A DNA stretch of 64,000 nucleotides from Enterobacter ludwigii. Its GTDB lineage: Bacteria > Pseudomonadota > Gammaproteobacteria > Enterobacterales > Enterobacteriaceae. The DNA lies in assembly GCF_001750725.1 (NCBI RefSeq), contig NZ_CP017279.1, positions 2,356,001 through 2,420,000 on the forward strand, read 5' to 3'. The position numbers and the translations under genes are program-made. Below are positions 10,366 through 18,797 of the stretch, in pieces (position 1 is the stretch's first letter; each line of letters begins with the position of its first letter). The notes beneath the pieces are model-generated. The model was not told where the DNA came from, made no database searches, and worked only from the letters and a program-made list of their open reading frames with translations.

Positions 10366-11315
10366 GTGCTTTTGCTGCACGCCTTGAAACACTGCACGCC
10401 ACTCGCCCGGTCACGGTGCTGGGTGCCGCGGTCATCGACGTGATCGCTGACGCCTATGCCCTGCCCTGGCGCGGGTGTGATATCGAACTTAAACAACAGG
10501 GTGTCAATATCGGCGGCTGTGCGCTGAATATTGCTATTGCGCTGAAACGGCTCGGGATCGCCGCGCAAAACGCGCTCCCCGTCGGCCATGGAGTGTGGGC
10601 AGACATCATCCGTAACGCCATGGCCAAACAGGATCTGCACAGCGTCGTCGAAGTAGAAACGGGCGACAACGGCTGGTGTCTGGCGCTGGTCGAACCGGAC
10701 GGTGAGCGGACCTTTATGTCGTTTAGCGGCGTGGAGAACCAGTGGCAACAGCGCTGGCTGGATGCGCTGAACGTGCCGCCTGAAAGCCTGGTCTACCTCT
10801 CAGGCTATCAGCTGGCGTCACCGTGCGGAGAGCGTCTGACGGCCTGGCTGGAGGGCCTGGAAAACGTTACCGCGTTTATCGACTTTGGGCCGCGTATTGC
10901 CGATATCCCTGATGCGCTGATGGCGCGGATCATGGCCTGTAAGCCGATGGTATCGCTTAATCGCCAGGAAGCGGAGATGGCAGCGGGACGATTTGGCATG
11001 GAAGCTGAAACACTCGGCCCGCAGTGGCTACAGCGTTTTGGTTCTGCGCTGATTATTCGCCACGATAAAGACGGTGCCGCCTGGTTTGAGGGTGATAAAT
11101 CGGGCTACGTTCCGGCGTTTCCCGCAACCGTCGTCGACACGATCGGTGCGGGCGACAGCCACGCCGGTGGCACGCTTGCCGGGCTGGCGGCAGGATGGTC
11201 GCTGGCTGATGCCGTTACGCTTGGCAATGCAGTGGCGGCCTGGGTCGTTAGCCACCGCGGCGGCGACTGCGCGCCAGGGCGCGAGGCGTTACTCCTCGCA
11301 CACAAAGACGTATAA
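10362..11315 (+). CDS. yegV: YegV PfkB-family sugar/nucleoside kinase
   Basis: Ribokinase-fold kinase of 317 residues. It shows the N-terminal GG motif (NIGGCALNIAIALKRLG, near 45-61) and the C-terminal catalytic signature DTIGAGDSHAGG, whose aspartate is the family base, near 259-270. It overlaps yegU by 4 bp, and its last 27 bp overlap the convergent yegW. Family members phosphorylate ribose, fructose, adenosine or similar substrates. The context suggests phosphorylation of the sugar released by YegU; the exact substrate is unknown. Confidence 0.9.
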   Translation: MSAFAARLETLHATRPVTVLGAAVIDVIADAYALPWRGCDIELKQQGVNIGGCALNIAIALKRLGIAAQNALPVGHGVWADIIRNAMAKQDLHSVVEVETGDNGWCLALVEPDGERTFMSFSGVENQWQQRWLDALNVPPESLVYLSGYQLASPCGERLTAWLEGLENVTAFIDFGPRIADIPDALMARIMACKPMVSLNRQEAEMAAGRFGMEAETLGPQWLQRFGSALIIRHDKDGAAWFEGDKSGYVPAFPATVVDTIGAGDSHAGGTLAGLAAGWSLADAVTLGNAVAAWVVSHRGGDCAPGREALLLAHKDV

Positions 11316-12035
11316 ATCGCTACGGCAGTAGCTGATGCTGAACTCAATGGGCCGGTTCTGCTGATCAAGTGCAACCTGCTTGATCACCAGCACCGGGATT
11401 TTGTCATCCATGCGGATATGCGTCTGAAACTCGCTGTCCGGCATGCGGGCACTGACGCGTGAGCGGGTGCGTTGCGGGAAGATATTCTGGCTACGGAAGT
11501 AGTCATACAGGGAAATCCCAATTGCATCCGGATCGTGAATCAACCCTACCGGCACCCAGGACTCCTCAATCGATACGGCGTCATCATCCACATAGCGGAT
11601 GCGCTTAAGCAAAAAGACCTCGCTCTCCGGCGGCACTGACAGCTGGCTGGCCACCTCTTCCGGGCATTTCACCACCCGTTTATTCACCCACAGCGTGTTG
11701 GGCTTTTTGCCGCGCAGCACCACCTGCTGAGAAAAACCGCGCGCTTCCTTGAGCGAGTATTCAAAGATGTTATTGATTTGCGTCCCGTAGCCGCGGGCGC
11801 GCGTCACTACGCCCTCGGCTTCCAGAGCCTGCATCGCTTTGCGCACGGTAATGCGCGACACGCCGGTTAACTGACTGAGATCGCGCTCGCCGGGCAGTAT
11901 ATTCCCATGCTCCAGCACCCCGTTGCGTACCGCGTTTTTTACCGTTTCGGCAAATTTCAGATACAGCGGCGTGTTGTCCGGGGCGGCAATGCGTTCATTC
12001 AGTTGGTCGATTAACCGGGTATGCGCTTGTTCCAT
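11289..12035 (-). CDS. yegW: YegW GntR/HutC-family regulator
   Basis: Transcription factor of 248 residues, as in E. coli. The N-terminal winged helix (LPGERDLSQLTGVSRITVRKAMQALEAEGVV, about 49-78) is a GntR helix-turn-helix. The C-terminal region is a UTRA effector domain of the HutC subfamily, with the typical FLLKRIRYVDDDAVSIEESWVP pattern. It faces yegTUV convergently and probably controls it. Its ligand is presumably the sugar or nucleoside handled by that operon; no operator was identified with confidence. Confidence 0.9.
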   Translation of the reverse strand: MEQAHTRLIDQLNERIAAPDNTPLYLKFAETVKNAVRNGVLEHGNILPGERDLSQLTGVSRITVRKAMQALEAEGVVTRARGYGTQINNIFEYSLKEARGFSQQVVLRGKKPNTLWVNKRVVKCPEEVASQLSVPPESEVFLLKRIRYVDDDAVSIEESWVPVGLIHDPDAIGISLYDYFRSQNIFPQRTRSRVSARMPDSEFQTHIRMDDKIPVLVIKQVALDQQNRPIEFSISYCRSDLYVFVCEE

Positions 12036-12077
12036 CTCTGTTTTTCTCAGGCCTGGTGTGTGTTGCCAGTATACGGC

Positions 12078-12878
12078 TTACCACCAGGCATGAAAATGGT
12101 GTACCGGACCAATACCGTGACCAACCTCGAGAGTATCGGCTTTTGCCAGCGCTTCGGAGAGCCAGATTTTAGCGTCGCGGACCGTATCCCCCCAGTTGTC
12201 ACGACGGGGGCGCAAAGCCGCCAGCGCGGCAGAGAGCGTGCAGCCGGTCCCGTGGGTGTTTTTGGTCTGTACCCGCGGGGCCGTGAAACGCAGCGCACCG
12301 TCGTGGGTAAACAACCAGTCAGGGCTTTCTTCATCATCAAGATGACCGCCTTTCATCAGCACGGCACCGCAGCCCATCGCCAGGAGCGCATTCCCCTGCT
12401 CTTTCATTTCGCGCTCATTTTGCGCGTGCGGCGCATCCAGCAGCGCAGCGGCTTCAGGCAGATTAGGCGTGATAAGCGCCACCTGCGGCAGCAGCTTACT
12501 TCGCAGCGTCTCGACGGCGGAGGCGGACAGCAGCGGGTCACCGCTTTTTGCCAGCATCACGGTATCCAGCACCACGTTTTGTACCTGGTAACGTTTAAGC
12601 CGTTCTGCCACCGCTTCAACAATGTCGGTCTCGGCCAGCATCCCAATCTTGGTGGTGTCGATTCGTACATCGCTGAAAACCGAATCCAGCTGTGCGGCGA
12701 CAAAGTCCGGCTCAATGCGGTAAACCGACTGCACGCCACGCGTATTTTGCGCCACCAGCGCGGTAATCACCGAGCAGCCGTACGCCCCGAGTGCGGAGAA
12801 CGTTTTCAAATCAGCCTGAATGCCCGCGCCGCCGCTTGGGTCGGTACCGGCAATGGTAAGGGCGTTAATCCGATTCAT
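12078..12878 (-). CDS. thiD: ThiD hydroxymethylpyrimidine (phosphate) kinase
   Basis: Kinase of 266 residues that phosphorylates HMP and HMP-P to HMP-PP for thiamine synthesis. The start at [20 protein letters not shown] was chosen over an upstream in-frame start because it matches E. coli ThiD and overlaps the thiM stop (ATGA). Visible motifs are the substrate-binding [16 protein letters not shown] near 12-27 and the anion-hole region [16 protein letters not shown] near 207-222. It is the second gene of thiMD and is controlled by the upstream TPP riboswitch. Confidence 0.96.
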   Translation of the reverse strand: MNRINALTIAGTDPSGGAGIQADLKTFSALGAYGCSVITALVAQNTRGVQSVYRIEPDFVAAQLDSVFSDVRIDTTKIGMLAETDIVEAVAERLKRYQVQNVVLDTVMLAKSGDPLLSASAVETLRSKLLPQVALITPNLPEAAALLDAPHAQNEREMKEQGNALLAMGCGAVLMKGGHLDDEESPDWLFTHDGALRFTAPRVQTKNTHGTGCTLSAALAALRPRRDNWGDTVRDAKIWLSEALAKADTLEVGHGIGPVHHFHAWW

Positions 12879-13645
12879 GCCCGTTCCTCCAGAGTGTAGA
12901 GCGCGTCGAGGAACGCGCTGGCAAAACTGCCGGGACCAACAGACCGGGCGACGGCCGCCGTTCCGGCACGTTTCATCCATCCGCAAGCGGCGGCAATGTT
13001 ATCCAGCCGGTCACCGGGAAGCGAGCAGCTCGCCGCCACGACTGCCGAGAGCGCGCATCCCGTTCCCACCACGCGGGTCATCATCGGGTCACCGCCCACT
13101 ACCGTGCGGGTGCGCTGCCCGTCGGTGACGTAATCCCGTTCACCGGTGACCACCACAATGGCATTCGTCTGGCGAGCCAGCGCCTGCGCGGCAGGCAACG
13201 CAGCCGCCGCCGTGTCGGTGGTATCGACGCCGCGCCCGCCCGCACTCATCCCGGCAAGGGCGAGAATTTCCGAGGCATTGCCGCGAATGGCCGCCGGTTT
13301 CAGGGCGAGGATTTGGTGGCAAAAACGGGTGCGGAACGTCAGCGCCCCTACGGCAACCGGGTCAAGCGTCCAGGGTTTCCCTGCGGCCACTGCACGCTCA
13401 ATCGCCCGGCGCATCGACTGGGCGCGCGGCGCCGTCAGCGTCCCGACGTTAATCAGCAGGGCATCTGCGAGCGCGGCAAACTGCTCGGCCTCTTCGGCTT
13501 CAATCACCATAGCCGGAGAAGCGCCAAGCGCCAGTAACACATTGGCCGTAAAGGTCTGTACCACATCGTTGGTCATACAGTGGGTAAGTGGGGAACGGGT
13601 TCGAAACTGATGTAAAACGTGTAAATCGAGCAGGTCAGGCTGCAT
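12875..13645 (-). CDS. thiM: ThiM hydroxyethylthiazole kinase
   Basis: Thiazole salvage kinase of 256 residues, slightly shorter than the 262 of E. coli ThiM. It phosphorylates hydroxyethylthiazole. The family's catalytic [13 protein letters not shown] segment lies near residue 189-201, with [11 protein letters not shown] and ALLINVGTL near the N terminus. The GGAGCG ribosome site lies just after the TPP aptamer, so translation should fall when TPP is bound. It overlaps thiD by 4 bp. Confidence 0.95.
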   Translation of the reverse strand: MQPDLLDLHVLHQFRTRSPLTHCMTNDVVQTFTANVLLALGASPAMVIEAEEAEQFAALADALLINVGTLTAPRAQSMRRAIERAVAAGKPWTLDPVAVGALTFRTRFCHQILALKPAAIRGNASEILALAGMSAGGRGVDTTDTAAAALPAAQALARQTNAIVVVTGERDYVTDGQRTRTVVGGDPMMTRVVGTGCALSAVVAASCSLPGDRLDNIAAACGWMKRAGTAAVARSVGPGSFASAFLDALYTLEERA

Positions 13646-13692
13646 GGTATCGCTCCTGCCGTGCGTGAAGAAGCGATGACCGGGAAGGCATC

Positions 13693-13771
13693 TGACTTCC
13701 CTACGCTGGCATTATCCAGATCAGGTAATACGGGTATTTCTCAGCCCATCAGTGATGGGGCACCCCGAGTC
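13693..13771 (-). promoter_or_regulatory. TPP riboswitch (THI element) of thiMD
   Basis: Read on the minus strand, the leader begins GACTCGGGGTGCCC, then has a variable hairpin, GGGCTGAGAAATACCC, TTACCTGATCTGGATAA, and GCCAGCGTAGGGAAGTCA. These are the conserved pieces of the TPP aptamer and match E. coli thiM nearly base for base. The spacer to the thiM ATG contains the ribosome site, consistent with translational control. In this family TPP binding represses expression. Confidence 0.96.
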
Positions 13772-14156
13772 ATTGGTAAGAATTCACTTACATTTGGCAG
13801 ATTAGGGGAAGAGTACCAGTGATGCAAGACCTGTTGATTTCTCGCTTTCACGATTTTGTTATACCAATCAGATGTAATGAGAAGCCTGTAACCGCTATGT
13901 CCGGGAATAAAAACAACCTGTCGTGACCCCGGTATTTTGCAGGTAATGTCGAGATAATGCGCTTAAAGGGCCTATCTGCCCCCCTTAACGTCCCTCAATG
14001 GCACGATTTGTCACACACTTTTCTCTCTTTTTACAGTCCTGACAAAATACGCGTAACCGGCTGTTTTTGTTTGGCATAAAGCGCAATTTTTATTCTTAAA
14101 ATGAGGATATTCCCTCCCCCGTACCGCATGTCATAAAACAGTAAACAAATTAACCA
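13772..14156. other. Divergent intergenic region thiM/dat, no gene seen
   Basis: No open reading frame of interest was found in these 385 bases. The thiMD promoter must lie in the left part; no convincing -35/-10 pair was settled on. The right part is AT-rich and runs into the dat promoter. Confidence 0.6.
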
Positions 14157-14185
14157 TTGAGCCTCGTGACAAAAGGCTCTATATT
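14157..14185 (+). promoter_or_regulatory. Likely sigma-70 promoter of dat-ddc
   Basis: TTGAGC at 14157-14162 and TATATT at 14180-14185 are separated by exactly 17 bp. The predicted start, near 14192, leaves a leader of about 80 nt before the dat ATG. The call is based on consensus match and spacing only. Confidence 0.6.
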
Positions 14186-14270
14186 GGCGGCGTTTTTTTC
14201 AGGCCCCCATCTGTTTTTTAACTTTTTATTCAATCGTTGCTCATAACGAAGCGGCGGTTGTAGGAGTGAT

Positions 14271-15647
14271 ATGATGACGGATAAAGTCCGTATTGACACC
14301 GTAGATGCCCACAAAAGCAACGAAACCTATCTGGCCCGTCAGGCCGAGTTTGAATCTAACGTCAGGAGTTATCCGCGCAAACTGCCTTTAGCAATCACTA
14401 AAGCAGAAGGCGTGTGGATCACCGATGCAGACAATAAAGAATACCTTGACTGTTTAGCAGGCGCAGGCACCCTTGCGCTTGGACATAACCATCCTGATGT
14501 GCTGAAAAGCATCCAAAATGTCATTACCAGCGGCTTGCCGTTACATACTCTGGATCTGACTACGCCTCTGAAAGACGCGTTCTCAGAATATCTGCTCTCT
14601 CTGCTGCCTGGTCAGGGCAAAGAGTACTGCCTGCAGTTCACCGGTCCATCCGGTGCTGATGCCGTTGAAGCAGCGCTGAAACTGGCGAAAAAAGTGACCG
14701 GTCGTAGCGGTATCATCAGCTTCTCTGGTGGTTACCACGGTATGACTCACGGCGCACTGGCCGTTACCGGCAACCTGTCTCCGAAAGAAGCGGTTAACGG
14801 TATGATGCCAGAAGTGCAGTTCATGCCTTACCCACACCAGTACCGTTGCCCACTGGGTATCGGCGGTGAAGCGGGTGTGAAAGCGCTGACCTACTATTTC
14901 GAAAACCTGATCAACGACGTTGAAAGCGGCGTGCGTAAACCTGCGGCAGTGATCCTTGAAGCCGTTCAGGGTGAAGGCGGCGTGAACCCGGCTCCGGTTG
15001 AGTGGCTGCAGCGCATCCGTAAAGTGACTCAGGAACACGGCATTCTGCTGATCCTCGACGAAGTTCAGGCTGGCTTTGCCCGTACCGGTAAATTCTTCGC
15101 CTTCGAACACGCGGGCATTGAGCCAGACATCATCGTGATGTCTAAAGCGGTTGGCGGCGGTCTGCCACTGGCGGTACTCGGCATCAAAAAACAGTTCGAT
15201 GCGTGGGCACCAGGCCACCACACCGGTACCTTCCGCGGCAACCAGCTGGCAATGGCAACCGGTCTGACAACGCTGAAAATCCTGAAAGACCAGAATATCG
15301 CGGGCAAAGTGGCCGCGCAGGGCGAATGGCTGAAAGGCCAGCTGAACGAGATGGCGAAACGCTATCCGGTTATCGGTCACGTTCGCGGCCTGGGCATGAT
15401 GATCGGGATTGAGATCGTTAAGCCACACGAAGCGGCAGACCACATGGGTTGCTACCCGGGTGATGGCGAGCTGTCTGCACTGATTCAGAAGAAGTGCTTC
15501 GAAGCCGGCCTGATTCTGGAGCGCGGTGGTCGCAACGGTATTGTTCTGCGTCTGCTGCCTTCCCTGCTGATCAGCGATGATGAGCTGAAAGTCTTCCTGG
15601 ATAAATTCGAGCAGGCGCTGCTTGCTGCGGGCGTTCGCCCGGCGTAA
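14271..15647 (+). CDS. dat: Diaminobutyrate-2-oxoglutarate aminotransferase
   Basis: Class III PLP aminotransferase of 458 residues. It makes L-2,4-diaminobutyrate from aspartate semialdehyde with glutamate as amino donor. Visible are the cofactor-binding [16 protein letters not shown] at 125-140, [12 protein letters not shown] at 262-273 with the PLP-ring aspartate, and the Schiff-base lysine K292 in [12 protein letters not shown]. It sits 6-18 bp upstream of the decarboxylase ddc; the pair forms the 1,3-diaminopropane pathway described in Acinetobacter and Enterobacter. Codon choice is strongly biased (CTG, GGT, CGT, AAA), suggesting high expression. A related omega-aminotransferase function is the alternative. 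Confidence 0.93.
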   Translation: MMTDKVRIDTVDAHKSNETYLARQAEFESNVRSYPRKLPLAITKAEGVWITDADNKEYLDCLAGAGTLALGHNHPDVLKSIQNVITSGLPLHTLDLTTPLKDAFSEYLLSLLPGQGKEYCLQFTGPSGADAVEAALKLAKKVTGRSGIISFSGGYHGMTHGALAVTGNLSPKEAVNGMMPEVQFMPYPHQYRCPLGIGGEAGVKALTYYFENLINDVESGVRKPAAVILEAVQGEGGVNPAPVEWLQRIRKVTQEHGILLILDEVQAGFARTGKFFAFEHAGIEPDIIVMSKAVGGGLPLAVLGIKKQFDAWAPGHHTGTFRGNQLAMATGLTTLKILKDQNIAGKVAAQGEWLKGQLNEMAKRYPVIGHVRGLGMMIGIEIVKPHEAADHMGCYPGDGELSALIQKKCFEAGLILERGGRNGIVLRLLPSLLISDDELKVFLDKFEQALLAAGVRPA

Positions 15648-15665
15648 CCGGAGTTGTTGAACACG

Positions 15666-17132
15666 ATGTCAGATTCAAACCCAATTTTGTTCTCCTCTGC
15701 GCAGAGCATTGAAGCTTACCAGCAGGCGATTGAACAAAGCACTCAGGCTGTGATGCAGTGGCTGAAACAGCCTGAGATGTATCAGGGCAAAACGGTCGCG
15801 GAACTGCGCGACCGTATTAAGCTGGATTTCAACCCGAAAGGGCTGGGCAACGAAGCGGCGATTGAACGCGCCGTGGAGTTCTTCCTGAAAGACAGCCTGT
15901 CCGTTCATCACCCGCAGTGTGTGGCGCACCTGCACTGCCCAAGCCTGGTGGTTAGCCAGGCGGCGGAAGTACTGATTAACGCCACTAACCAGAGCATGGA
16001 CTCCTGGGATCAAAGCCCGTCCGCAACCATCATTGAGATCAAGCTGATCGAATGGCTGCGTACCCGCGTGGGTTATCAGGCTGGCGACGCCGGTGTGTTC
16101 ACCAGCGGCGGCACGCAGAGCAACCTGATGGGTCTGATGCTGGCCCGTGATGCGTTCTTCGCGCGTCAGGGTCATTCCGTTCAGCAGGACGGCCTGGTTG
16201 GCGATCTGCGTAAAATCCGCGTGCTGTGCTCTGAAAACGCACACTTCTCCGTGCAGAAGAACATGGCGCTGATGGGTCTGGGCTACCAGTCCGTCGTGCA
16301 GGTGAAAACGGATGAATTCTCGCGCATGGATCTCAACGATCTGGCAGCGAAAATTGAGCAGTGCAATGCTAATGGCGAGCAGATCCTGGCGATTGTTGCT
16401 ACTGCCGGTACTACCGATGCAGGTGCAATCGATCCGCTGCGTGCCATTGCTGAACTGGCGGCGAAACAGAATATCTGGGTACACGTTGATGCGGCCTGGG
16501 GCGGCGCGCTGCTGATGTCCGAGCAGTATCGTCACTATCTGGACGGTATCGAGCTGGTGGATTCCGTTACTCTGGACTTCCACAAGCAGTTCTTCCAGAC
16601 CATCAGCTGCGGTGCGTTCCTGCTCAAAGAAGCGCGCCACTATGAGCTGATGCGCTATCAGGCGGCCTATCTGAACTCTGAGTTCGATGAAGAAGCTGGC
16701 GTGCCTAACCTGGTGTCCAAATCTCTGCAGACGACCCGTCGTTTCGACGCGCTGAAGCTGTGGATGAGCCTGGAAGCGCTGGGTCAGGAACAATACGCGG
16801 CGATCATCGATCACGGTGTTACGCTGGCACAGCAGGTTGCGGCTTACGTGAAAGAGCAGCCTGCTCTGGAACTGGTTATGCAGCCGCAGCTGGCAAGCGT
16901 ACTGTTCCGCTTCCGTGGACAGGTACAGATGGACAACGCGGGTATCGCCCTGCTGAACCAGAAAATTGGTGATGCGCTGCTGGAATCCGGCCGTGCTAAC
17001 GTCGGCGTGACCGAGCATAACGGCGTCACCTGCCTGAAGCTGACTCTGCTGAACCCAACCGTGACCCTGGAGGACATTAAAGTCCTGCTGTCGCTGGTTG
17101 AGCGTACCGCACAGGAAGTTCTGGCGAAGTAA
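15666..17132 (+). CDS. ddc: L-2,4-diaminobutyrate decarboxylase
   Basis: Group II PLP decarboxylase of 488 residues that converts L-2,4-diaminobutyrate to 1,3-diaminopropane. HVDAAWGG at 273-280 holds the aspartate that contacts the pyridine nitrogen, H193 in NAHFS is the ring-stacking histidine, and K307 in TLDFHKQFF is the Schiff-base lysine. The ATG giving MSDSNPILF was preferred; an in-frame TTG at 15654 has no ribosome site at a workable distance. It follows dat directly, with a terminator after the stop. Acetylation or glutamylation of the diamine would need other genes. Confidence 0.94.
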   Translation: MSDSNPILFSSAQSIEAYQQAIEQSTQAVMQWLKQPEMYQGKTVAELRDRIKLDFNPKGLGNEAAIERAVEFFLKDSLSVHHPQCVAHLHCPSLVVSQAAEVLINATNQSMDSWDQSPSATIIEIKLIEWLRTRVGYQAGDAGVFTSGGTQSNLMGLMLARDAFFARQGHSVQQDGLVGDLRKIRVLCSENAHFSVQKNMALMGLGYQSVVQVKTDEFSRMDLNDLAAKIEQCNANGEQILAIVATAGTTDAGAIDPLRAIAELAAKQNIWVHVDAAWGGALLMSEQYRHYLDGIELVDSVTLDFHKQFFQTISCGAFLLKEARHYELMRYQAAYLNSEFDEEAGVPNLVSKSLQTTRRFDALKLWMSLEALGQEQYAAIIDHGVTLAQQVAAYVKEQPALELVMQPQLASVLFRFRGQVQMDNAGIALLNQKIGDALLESGRANVGVTEHNGVTCLKLTLLNPTVTLEDIKVLLSLVERTAQEVLAK

Positions 17133-17137
17133 TATCC

Positions 17138-17170
17138 AGCCCCTCTTCCGCCGGAAGAGGGGCTCTCTTT
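17138..17170 (+). terminator. Terminator after ddc
   Basis: A 13-bp stem, AGCCCCTCTTCCG pairing with CGGAAGAGGGGCT, is followed by CTCTTT. It ends the dat-ddc transcript and lies at the 3' side of the convergent scsD-like gene, so it may work for both. Confidence 0.8.
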
Positions 17171-17684
17171 ACAGCCCTGCCCACCACAGTCTGAGCTTCA
17201 TTCCCCAGTAACTTGTCCACCCCGTAGTAGTACTGACCACTTTCCCCTTCGACACGATCACCAGCGTCGGTGTTACGCTCACCTGCCACGCCTGCGACAG
17301 CGCACCGTTGGCATCGTTAACCACCGGCATGACCAGGTGTTTCTTGTCGACCCAGCGCGCCAGCTTTGCATCGTCGCCGGAACGCATGGCGATACTCACG
17401 ACGTTGCCACCCTGTTCTGCCAGCGTATTGACCGAGGGCGTCGTAAACCGGCAGATGCTGCACCAGGTTGCCCATACGTATATCAGCAGCGGGCGTTCCT
17501 GGCTGAGTGCCGTTATATCGTGGCTCTTTCCGTCGATGCTGTGCATCGGTGCAGCGCTAAAGCTGGCGGGGAGTGTGGGCTTGCGGTATTGATCCACGCC
17601 CCACATTACGGCCAGCGCGAGCAGAAAGAAGATGATTCCTTCCCGCGCCCAGCGGCGCAGTCGACTGAATTTGCGGTTTTCCAT
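17169..17684 (-). CDS. ScsD-like membrane-anchored thioredoxin
   Basis: Protein of 171 residues with an N-terminal membrane anchor (about 17-30) and a periplasmic TlpA/thioredoxin-like domain. The redox motif is WATWCSICRF with C75 and C78, and the cis-proline appears in SVTPTLVI. It resembles ScsD of the Salmonella copper-sensitivity suppressor locus, but no scsA, scsB or scsC lies nearby. It could reduce or oxidise periplasmic thiols; direction and partner are unknown. It is monocistronic and convergent with ddc. Confidence 0.8.
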   Translation of the reverse strand: MENRKFSRLRRWAREGIIFFLLALAVMWGVDQYRKPTLPASFSAAPMHSIDGKSHDITALSQERPLLIYVWATWCSICRFTTPSVNTLAEQGGNVVSIAMRSGDDAKLARWVDKKHLVMPVVNDANGALSQAWQVSVTPTLVIVSKGKVVSTTTGWTSYWGMKLRLWWAGL

Positions 17685-17754
17685 TGTGACCTCTTGATGA
17701 ATCGACGGTCATCTTAGCGAGCAATGCGCCATCACGCTGTAAAGAAGTGTCGGG

Positions 17755-18672
17755 TCATTTCGTTCGCAACGTGTCGGCCATCAGCGTAAAGCAGGATTCG
17801 ATAAGCGGAGGAAGCGGCTGCGGGGCGCGCATTAACGCCACCGTGCGGGCCAGGGCCGGTTGTTGAAGATGTACCACCCTGAGCTGCGGGTCCTGGAGGT
17901 GCGTGGTATAGAGCTGCGGTAAAATCGCCACGGCGAGTTTCGAGCGCACCAGACCATACAAAGTTTCGATGTAGTCCACCTGATAGCGTGTCGGCAACGA
18001 CAAACGGTGGCTTTCCGCGAGCGCCGCAACCAGACGCTGAATATTACCTTTTGAGAACACGGCGATATCCCGCCCTGCCAGTTGCTTCCAGGGCAGGTGC
18101 GCCGACGCGGCCAGCGGATCGTCGCTGTGAATGACCGCGACAAACGGGTCATCCTGTAAGGGAAACACGTTCAGCTGGTCGGGAACCGAGTTATCGAGCG
18201 CACCAATGCCGAAATCAATCTGCCCTTTCAGCAGCTGGGCCACCAGCGCATCGTTGGTTTGATCGTGAAATTCCACCCTGAGGCGGGGAAAAGCCTGCGC
18301 GAGCGTTCGGGGCAACAAGGGGAACAGCAGCGAACTCACGGAAGGGATCAGCCCGATACGCACCGTACCTTCTCCGCCCGCCTGAACAATGTGCTGCATG
18401 TCGTCAAACGCAAGCTGCGCCACGCTGAGCACCCGCTGCGCGTGCGGCAGGATGGCATTGCCAAGCTCCGTCAACGTCACGGCCGAGGCGGTCCGGTTAA
18501 CCAGTTTGCCCCCAAGCACCGTCTCGATTTGCCGCAACGCACTGCTGAGCGCCGGCTGGCTGATAGCCAGTTTGCTGGCGGTATCAGTAAAATGACGCAG
18601 CTGCGCCAGAGTGACAAAATACTGTAGCTGTCGAAGAGAGAGCGCGGGCAAGCGCTGCCAGGGTTCCGTCAT
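17755..18672 (-). CDS. LysR-family regulator, probable control of adenine module
   Basis: Transcription factor of 305 residues. The N-terminal winged helix (LRQLQYFVTLAQLRHFTDTASKL...QPALSSALRQIETVLGGKL, about 13-56) is a LysR DNA-binding domain, followed by a substrate-binding-like effector domain. It is divergent from the adenine deaminase gene across 125 bp, the usual arrangement for a LysR activator and its target. The ligand may be a purine or intermediate; this is inference from position. No exact family member is recognised. Confidence 0.85.
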   Translation of the reverse strand: MTEPWQRLPALSLRQLQYFVTLAQLRHFTDTASKLAISQPALSSALRQIETVLGGKLVNRTASAVTLTELGNAILPHAQRVLSVAQLAFDDMQHIVQAGGEGTVRIGLIPSVSSLLFPLLPRTLAQAFPRLRVEFHDQTNDALVAQLLKGQIDFGIGALDNSVPDQLNVFPLQDDPFVAVIHSDDPLAASAHLPWKQLAGRDIAVFSKGNIQRLVAALAESHRLSLPTRYQVDYIETLYGLVRSKLAVAILPQLYTTHLQDPQLRVVHLQQPALARTVALMRAPQPLPPLIESCFTLMADTLRTK

Positions 18673-18797
18673 GATTATCCATTACACGCGTCACAGAATA
18701 ACCCGGGGTTATCGGGCGATAAATTTTATCAGCTGGGCAAACGTTTGCCGTGTGCATAGAGTAGCGTCATTATTTTGATGCTGGAACTGTTAATTGC

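Noticed and set aside
12879..12986. N-terminal extension of thiD
   Set aside because: The extra 36 codons overlap thiM, have no family match, and the ATGA-coupled start at 12878 fits E. coli ThiD.
15675..17018. 447-residue open frame antisense to ddc
   Set aside because: It lies wholly inside a gene with intact PLP-decarboxylase motifs; composition is that of a reverse-strand shadow in high-GC coding DNA.
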